DNA of 59,418 nucleotides from Lentibacillus halodurans (GTDB lineage Bacteria > Bacillota > Bacilli > Bacillales > Amphibacillaceae). The notes beneath the pieces were generated by a model. That model had not been told where the DNA came from and ran no database searches. It saw only the letters and a list, made by a program, of their open reading frames with translations. This document shows positions 54,336 to 59,418 of the stretch, one piece after another (positions within the stretch are counted from its first letter, which is position 1; each line of letters starts with the position of its first letter). The position numbers and the translations under genes were made by a program. The DNA is taken from the NCBI RefSeq assembly GCF_900112045.1, contig NZ_FOJW01000019.1, forward strand, positions 1-59,418, given 5' to 3'.

Positions 54336-54701
54336 TTATATTTGACTTAATGCACAGACGGCTCCTTCTGGATACTCAATGACGGCAAAGCTGCCGCACC
54401 CCGAGCCTTCCGGTTTTCTCAGCACATTCCCACCAAGCTCACGGCACATCTTTAAGCTATAGTCCAGATCTTTCACTTGAAAATAAGTCAGCCATACGGG
54501 AGGCAACCCCGCATTGCTTCCCGACTGATGACAAATGCCGGCAACAGGAGTCCCCTCTTTGGTTGTCATCATGTAATCACTATAATTTCCCATATTGACT
54601 TCACTGTGCTCCCAACCGATCACCTTTTTATAAAATTCGCGCACCTGCTCTGCATGCTCGACGGTTAAATCGGCGGATATAATCTTCCCTTCCTCTCCCA
54701 T
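54336..54701 (-). CDS. VOC-family (glyoxalase-like) protein
   Basis: A 121-residue single VOC unit pair: KIISADLTVEHAEQVREFYK KVIGWE, then VWLTYFQVKDLDYSLKMCRE LGG and GSGCGSFAVIEYPEGAVCAL. Such proteins are lyases, dioxygenases or binding proteins. GGAGAATAAGTGAC precedes ATG 54701. 65 bases downstream of the AraC gene, so it may be its target or partner. Confidence 0.8.
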   Translation of the reverse strand: MGEEGKIISADLTVEHAEQVREFYKKVIGWEHSEVNMGNYSDYMMTTKEGTPVAGICHQSGSNAGLPPVWLTYFQVKDLDYSLKMCRELGGNVLRKPEGSGCGSFAVIEYPEGAVCALSQI

Positions 54702-54765
54702 GTCACTTATTCTCCTTTCTTTATTTGATTTCGGTTTCATTATAACCAATTTCATTCACACTCAT

Positions 54766-55572
54766 TTATCCTGAATTGCGCTGTTGAATGTATTTTTTCA
54801 TCAATAATGATAGAGAGACCAGTATCGGCGGGTCTGTGTTTCGTCTCGGCCGCAACGCCAGATCAATTCCTTCCCTGATATGAAAGCCTTGGTCGAAGGC
54901 GAAAGGCTCTCCCCATCTTGCGTATAAAGAATTGTGAAGAATTTCCCTGTTCGTTGTATGCTTGGACTTCGCGATCGATGACGCCATCAAATAATATGTG
55001 CCGGAACAAATATTTGCCAAACGATAAAAACCATCTTTTTTCAACAATTGAAAATAGGCGGGCAACCCCTCCGGTACAGGCTTTTTAAATAACCCGACTA
55101 ACACGATCCCCTCATCAAGCTGCTCCACCCCTGTTACCCATCCGCAAACCACGGAACCATCGCTGCCGTATGGAATACTTGTTTTTGCACGATGGACTTT
55201 CATGGAATGGTGGTATTCGTGCAATTGCCGTGACTGGGCACGGTATTGAGCCGGGGTCATGCCGACTTTCTGCATAAAGGACGAAGTGAAGGATCCCAGG
55301 CTCTGGTAACCGACATCCAGACAAATATCCCGAATCGTCAAATTGGTGTTCAGCAAAAGCGTCTTGGCGTTCTGAATGCGGACGGCGGAAATATAGTAAA
55401 GGGGAGATATGCCTGTTACTTTATTAAAAATTTTGGTTAAATGGTACGGACTGTAGGAAGCGATGGCGGCCAGATCGGACAAAGCTATCGGACCATCCAA
55501 ATGGTGATGAATATATTCCAGCACCCTCTCCACGGCTGCCTCCCACTCCGTCCTCTCATGATCTTGCGACAT
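54766..55572 (-). CDS. AraC-family regulator
   Basis: A 268-residue protein with the two helix-turn-helix motifs at the N-terminus (ALSDLAAIASYSPYHLTKIF and NLTIRDICLDVGYQSLGSFT, then KVGMTPAQYR), followed by a GyrI-like ligand domain (VCGWVTGVEQLDEGIVLVGL). This order is that of SoxS/Rob-type effector-binding regulators. GGGGAGAGG precedes ATG. A 39-codon frame ends 12 bases ahead. Confidence 0.85.
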   Translation of the reverse strand: MSQDHERTEWEAAVERVLEYIHHHLDGPIALSDLAAIASYSPYHLTKIFNKVTGISPLYYISAVRIQNAKTLLLNTNLTIRDICLDVGYQSLGSFTSSFMQKVGMTPAQYRAQSRQLHEYHHSMKVHRAKTSIPYGSDGSVVCGWVTGVEQLDEGIVLVGLFKKPVPEGLPAYFQLLKKDGFYRLANICSGTYYLMASSIAKSKHTTNREILHNSLYARWGEPFAFDQGFHIREGIDLALRPRRNTDPPILVSLSLLMKKYIQQRNSG

Positions 55573-55583
55573 AATCCTCTCCC

Positions 55584-55703
55584 CTATCTTAATCCAGATT
55601 CGTTTTTATAATTTTTGCACATAAAGTACTCATCGTTGACTTTGACGTTTACACGAGTCAACTGTAAACCATCCTGCCCTCTGATTACCGTATGTGAATT
55701 CAT
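55584..55703 (-). CDS. Possible 39-residue peptide before araC
   Basis: GGGGGTAATGCA then MNSHTVIRGQDGLQLTRVNV, KVNDEYFMCKNYKNESGLR. Stop lies 11 bases before the AraC start, inside its ribosome-site region. Composition looks protein-like, but no family is recognised; leader peptide or stump are both possible. Confidence 0.35.
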   Translation of the reverse strand: MNSHTVIRGQDGLQLTRVNVKVNDEYFMCKNYKNESGLR

Positions 55704-55932
55704 TGCATTACCCCCACACACTTTAACTTTAATATTGAATGACGATTTCTTTTAGATTGCTATTTTGAGTGGCGTGAGATCAATTCCTATTGAAAAACTA
55801 TCATTCCTTCATCATAATGTATGCATAAGACTATTTAGAAGCGGACCACAACTTTTATGGACTTATTACAAGTTGGGCTCTAATGGTTGGAATGGTTTGC
55901 AGCAGAATTGCTAAAAAAGGAGCTATAGACGA

Positions 55933-56427
55933 ATGAGTACAGCTAAAGATGAACTGAACCCCACTCTTGCCACTCGAAAATTGCAACTGGCCATTGCCTT
56001 GAGCTCGTTGGTTTTTACCATCGGCACTACATTGCATAATTTCGTTATTGTAAACACTGCTTTGATCGAGACGATGATGCGTATGGAAGGTGTTGCTGAT
56101 CCAGCTGCTGAAGCATCAGGCTTCACAACAGGCTTTCGCATTGTCGGCTGCATCTATATTCTCGGTAATGCGTTAGGTATGCTGTCACTGTTTAACAGAT
56201 CGCATACACTGTGGTGGACCGTCTTCACCGTTAATATCACTCAGGCAGCAGGGTTCGTAATGATTCCTTCATCCATGTGGACAGCTGCTGCCGAAGCGTA
56301 CGGCTTCTGGGGTATTTTGCCGAGCACTGTGACTGACGGCGGTGCGTTGATCCTGATCTTGTTCATGATTTATTTTTTGATAAAATACCGAAGCCCATGG
56401 GGTCAACAACGAGTAACCAAGTCATGA
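55933..56427 (+). CDS. Four-helix membrane protein, unknown
   Basis: A 164-residue protein with four hydrophobic helices (about 17-40, 65-85, 92-112, 130-152). AAGGAGC ten bases before ATG 55933. No function recognised. Stands between araC and the sigma relic, reading the opposite way. Confidence 0.6.
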   Translation: MSTAKDELNPTLATRKLQLAIALSSLVFTIGTTLHNFVIVNTALIETMMRMEGVADPAAEASGFTTGFRIVGCIYILGNALGMLSLFNRSHTLWWTVFTVNITQAAGFVMIPSSMWTAAAEAYGFWGILPSTVTDGGALILILFMIYFLIKYRSPWGQQRVTKS

Positions 56428-56716
56428 GAACCCAGCTTTCTTCGCGTTCTCGAGCGCACATGAGAAAAAGGCACATGATATTCCCAGCATCGTAAAAAGA
56501 ACTCTTGCTTTGTTCCTCCCCCTCATGGAAGAACATAAACAAATAAAATTTCTTATGAATACACAGTTGCTGCTTTCTGCATTGGATATCCAGAGCTTGT
56601 CAAAATTAAAACAAATCTGGACATCAGTCTGAAAAGTTCAGATCGGGAGTTGCTGAAATGAACTCGAAAAAGTAAATAATGTTAATTAATCTATTGACTT
56701 TGCCACTGCACTCTAC

Positions 56717-57400
56717 CTAAATCCGGGTAAGCTTATCTGGGTTTCGTACGACGTAAATTCTGGCAAGCTTTCCGCAATGGAGATGTATAAACATGGTAGC
56801 AACAATTTCGTCCATCGAACGAAGTAATATCCCCGTCCCACCGTTCAAAGGAGCCACCTCAAAGTGGATATTACTTTGATAAATAGTCTTTGCGCTGCTG
56901 AGCGTCATTGCCAGGATATGAGCCACTTGATCGCGCGTTTGTACCGGATGCTTGAATGCAGTTATTTTTCCGCCTCCGTCGGCAACTAGCATGACGTCTT
57001 CACTCAGGAGAGACAATACATGATCAACATTTCCTTGCTCAAGAGAAGTGATGAATCGGCTAACCCATTCCAAATCGGTCGGTTCTGCCTTGACCTGTTC
57101 TTCCGTGGATATTCCCATCTTGCTTCTCGCCCGGCTCATTGGCTTGCGGCAATTCGTTTCTCGATTGCTGAGCAAGTCAGCGATTTCGGAATAATCGAAG
57201 CCAAGCGCCTCACGCAGTATGAAAACCGCTCGCTCTGTCGGGGTTAACTGCTCCAACGAGCATGGCGTAAGACAGCAGGTCGCGGTGGACGACTGTTGTT
57301 TCGAGCGTATACGACTCAGATGTCCGAATCGGTTCGGGTAGCCACGGACCAACATACACTTCCCGTCTCTTTCGCGCTGATTTCTGAAGATTGAGACAGT
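56717..57400 (-). pseudogene. ECF41-type sigma factor (SigJ-like), frameshifted and truncated
   Basis: Leftward: NHCLNLQKSARKRREVYVGP WLPEPIRTSESYTLETTV, then RDLLSYAMLV; a shift; LEQLTPTERAVFILREALGF DYSEIADLLSNRETNCRK (sigma region 4), then a SnoaL-like domain (LEWVSRFITSLEQGNVDHVL SLLSEDV) to 56717. YVGPWLPEP and the C-terminal SnoaL domain are typical of ECF41. Region 2 is missing and the frame is broken in the linker, so it is not functional. Confidence 0.75.
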
Positions 57401-57440
57401 GATTAGAGTTATTTGTTAACCTAATTTATGAAATACGTAA

Positions 57441-57593
57441 TCACTTGAACTCCTTATTATCGTAAGCTATTATTTGACCTTCCATAGCATAAAAGTTCAT
57501 TGATATTTTCCGAGTCCTATTATTAAACTCAGATTGGTATTTTATGTAATCTGGAAATGAACTTGCTTTTACTTCAAAGACTCTATAACTCAT
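57441..57593 (-). CDS. Third gene of the unknown operon, 50 residues
   Basis: MSYRVFEVKASSFPDYIKYQ, SEFNNRTRKISMNFYAMEGQ, IIAYDNKEFK. Its ATG overlaps the end of the preceding gene by 11 bases, so it is translation-coupled. Protein-like composition, no family recognised. Too short for standard gene lists. Confidence 0.5.
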   Translation of the reverse strand: MSYRVFEVKASSFPDYIKYQSEFNNRTRKISMNFYAMEGQIIAYDNKEFK

Positions 57594-57837
57594 TGGTTTC
57601 TAAACCATTTTTCAATTCAGCACATCCAACAATTGATTCCATTTCGTTATTGGTGTTACGTCTCTTAACAAACAATTTGTCAAATCTAAAGTCAAAGCCA
57701 TAAATTTCACCATTCGGCTTTACTATTAACGGATATACTTTGATCTCACTCGGTAATTCAGATAAATCATTTTCTATCTCAATATAAAAAGTAATGAAAT
57801 CTATTTTATCTCCACTTTCATTCTTTTGTACTTGCAT
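57583..57837 (-). CDS. Second gene of the unknown operon, 84 residues
   Basis: MQVQKNESGDKIDFITFYIE, then IENDLSELPSEIKVYPLIVK, PNGEIYGFDFRFDKLFVKRR. Alternating strand pattern suggests a small beta-rich fold. Starts 12 bases after the stop of the first gene. No family recognised. Confidence 0.6.
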   Translation of the reverse strand: MQVQKNESGDKIDFITFYIEIENDLSELPSEIKVYPLIVKPNGEIYGFDFRFDKLFVKRRNTNNEMESIVGCAELKNGLETNEL

Positions 57838-57849
57838 TTTAAATTTAAT

Positions 57850-58608
57850 TTATTGAATTCTTTGACTATTATCTAAACAATTTGGCACTTGATTTAGAAC
57901 TTCTTCTAAGATGTTATCGACTGTATTTATGACATAGTCGTAAATTTCCTTAACTTTGACCAATGCTTCCTCTTGTTTGTAAAATGCGTTGTCATAACAA
58001 AACTCATTAATATAAAATTCATCTACTTTTCCGATCATAAAACTGTTTTTAACTGTTATCAGTATAGTCTTTATGTGTTTGATATAGTTATCAAAAGCTG
58101 ATAAATACTTAAATTCATTATCATCTTTTATTTGAGATAACTGTTGTTTCAAATTAGCAAAGTCATATATACTATTTATCTTGGACAGTACTTTTTTAAG
58201 AAGTCCCTTATCTGTTACAGGGTATGCTTCATCACCGAGCAATCCAGCATTAATAATTTGAAACAAGACATCCATACTAACCCTTGCATAATGGAAAAAC
58301 TCAATTGTAGTTTTTCTTAGAAAAGCAACATCGTCAATTTGATATCCAGCTATATCTAAATTTGTTCTATTCAATTCAACTTGTGTAATTGATGCATTTC
58401 CTTCTTCCATTGCATTATGGAATATTTCATTTTTTGTAGACTCTAATACAATTTTTCGATGCTCATATATTTTATTTAGCAAGTTGTATGACATTGACAT
58501 GTAGCCTAAAGTTTCATGCAGACTCTTAACATATTGCCATGCATCATAAACTTTTTGTTCTGCCAATTTCTTTTCCAACGGATTTCTTTTCCAACTGTTT
58601 AAAGTCAA
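57850..58608 (-). CDS. First gene of the unknown operon, helical, weakly HEPN-like
   Basis: A 252-residue, almost fully helical protein. Residues 103-122 (EFFHYARVSMDVLFQIINAG) and 167-180 (KYLSAFDNYIKHIK) recall HEPN-fold proteins, but the R-x4-6-H catalytic motif reads DNYIKH (173-178), so RNase activity is doubtful. Start is unclear: TTG 58608 is in frame, while the best-placed ATG (58615, behind AAAGGAG) is out of frame, so an early frameshift is possible. AT-rich, unlike the sigma relic beside it. Confidence 0.6.
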   Translation of the reverse strand: MTLNSWKRNPLEKKLAEQKVYDAWQYVKSLHETLGYMSMSYNLLNKIYEHRKIVLESTKNEIFHNAMEEGNASITQVELNRTNLDIAGYQIDDVAFLRKTTIEFFHYARVSMDVLFQIINAGLLGDEAYPVTDKGLLKKVLSKINSIYDFANLKQQLSQIKDDNEFKYLSAFDNYIKHIKTILITVKNSFMIGKVDEFYINEFCYDNAFYKQEEALVKVKEIYDYVINTVDNILEEVLNQVPNCLDNSQRIQ

Positions 58609-59056
58609 TATTCATATTGATCTCCTTTTTTACCTATATTTCCACAAGACGTGGCTTTTTCATTTGCACAATTTTACTTAGCGTACCTAGTGTTTTTTCA
58701 ATGATCCACATGCTTTTTGTGGACTGTCATGTTGGTCGATGGAAGCAATAAAAACTATCCGTAACTAAAATTATAATTGCTCACTTAGGTAAATTTTCAC
58801 CATTACATCTGTTCTCTTTATTCACTAACCTTGTAGGAAGATATTGAATATCGATTTCATTTTGAGAAATCTATATATTATGCCGCTATTAAGAACCATC
58901 CTATATGGTATTAGCCAAATAATCTGTTTTTATTTTAACATAAAAATCTAATTGTAAAGGAGAGAGTTATGCCACAATCCCAGCTAACAAGAAGTCAACC
59001 CCTGAGACTAAAAAAGTTTCTAAGAACATGATACAATAAATTCGCAACGACAAATA
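58609..59056. other. Intergenic stretch before the IS110 copy
   Basis: AT-rich; contains the AAAGGAG site of the unknown operon and presumably its promoter. The part near 58970-59050 may be the end of the IS110 element. No gene seen. Confidence 0.4.
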
Positions 59057-59075
59057 GCCTTCCCAATCGGAAGGC
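59057..59075 (-). terminator. Hairpin after the second IS110 transposase
   Basis: GCCTTCC-CAATC-GGAAGGC, 28 bases past the transposase stop; T-run is short. Confidence 0.5.
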
Positions 59076-59102
59076 AATAAAGAATATTTGTTCGTATTGT
59101 TC

Positions 59103-59418
59103 CTAAGCTTCTACAAAAGCTTCTTTTCGCTTAAGCATGTAAAAGATCCAATGAATCAGCCTGTTCATGCACGCCCCCATTACGACTTTATGCGGTTTGC
59201 CTTCTTCTCGATTGCTTTGATAAAAAGCGATAAGTCTCGTATTTCGTGATTTACGCAAACCACATAAAACAGCGGTATACAAGGCTTGACGCAGTTTACT
59301 GGAACCGCGTTTGGTCATGCGATTTTGCGTGGCTTTGAATTTTCCTGATTCATGAACCCTGGGGTCAACCCCCGAAAAAGCAACTAACTTTTTCGGATGA
59401 TGAAATCGATCAATTCCC
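59103..59418 (-). CDS. IS110-family transposase, C-terminal part
   Basis: The frame continues to the window edge. It reads GIDRFHHPKKLVAFSGVDPR, NRMTKRGSSKLRQALYTAVL and HKVVMGACMNRLIHWIFYML, clearly related to the copy at 40099 (RGSSRLRQALYTAV) but not identical. The catalytic Ser region is present; the DEDD domain lies outside the window. Confidence 0.9.
   Translation of the reverse strand, partial: GIDRFHHPKKLVAFSGVDPRVHESGKFKATQNRMTKRGSSKLRQALYTAVLCGLRKSRNTRLIAFYQSNREEGKPHKVVMGACMNRLIHWIFYMLKRKEAFVEA

Overview
The window looks like chromosomal DNA from a low-GC, motile, spore-forming Bacillaceae, probably of the Oceanobacillus/Virgibacillus/Lentibacillus type. That placement is an inference from these features: a SigD-type flagellar promoter, SAM-I and c-di-GMP-I riboswitches, strong Shine-Dalgarno sites, TasA/SipW matrix genes, YugN, an Sda-like sporulation inhibitor, DUF3231 proteins and a TxpA-like type I toxin. 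No rRNA, tRNA or CRISPR array is visible.

Region by region. (1) 1-3580: a leftward motility operon (EAL phosphodiesterase, motA, motB, cheX, cheA running off the edge), preceded by a SigD promoter, a c-di-GMP-I riboswitch and a terminator. (2) 3970-6180: a sulfur-scavenging pair (sfnG-like dimethylsulfone monooxygenase and an FMN reductase) behind a SAM-I riboswitch. (3) 6300-9600: an SDR relic, padR-chrA, a foldback repeat and a truncated PAP2-like gene. (4) 9600-14820: a biofilm-matrix cluster (two TasA/camelysin proteins, a TapA-like protein, SipW and a dead third TasA copy), then Tat-secreted PhoX with divergent tatA. The phoX/tatA control region exists a second time next to a tatA relic. 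(5) 15-26 kb: ordinary accessory genes, including an MFS pump with its TetR regulator and matched operators, an LD-carboxypeptidase, a lipase-like hydrolase, an NlpC/P60 protein whose catalytic Cys is Ser, a DUF3231 gene, YugN and an AEC transporter. (6) 26.4-29.1 kb: relics of IS21, IS256 and IS1182 plus gene stubs. (7) 29.7-38.6 kb: a complete-looking catabolic island for a four-carbon sugar acid (TctCBA transporter, GntR, Asp/Glu-racemase-like protein, LtnD-, OtnC- and OtnK-like enzymes, cupin). A shared GntR-type operator lies inside both promoters, and an integrase relic lies just beyond.

(8) 39.3-52.2 kb is a low-gene-density accessory zone. It holds an intact IS110 transposase with a probable bridge RNA, a GC-rich aldo/keto reductase-MerR pair, DUF3231 genes, many frameshifted genes (vanZ, SEC-C/YkgJ, integrase, DUF4871), an Sda-like gene, a type I toxin locus, and several copies of one short dispersed repeat. 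(9) 52.2-57.4 kb: a membrane serine hydrolase, a tautomerase-like protein, an AraC regulator with a VOC protein, a membrane protein and an ECF41 sigma relic. (10) 57.4-58.6 kb: an AT-rich, overlapping three-gene operon of unknown function whose first protein is weakly HEPN-like, next to a second IS110 copy running off the right edge.

The strongest regulatory stories are the c-di-GMP riboswitch upstream of a c-di-GMP phosphodiesterase and motor genes (a possible feedback loop), the SAM switch on sulfone use, and the twin GntR operators of the sugar-acid island. The best candidates for undescribed biology are the three-gene operon at 57.4-58.6 kb, the DUF3231/membrane-protein pairing, and the sugar-acid operon in which a cupin or racemase-like protein may replace the usual isomerase.
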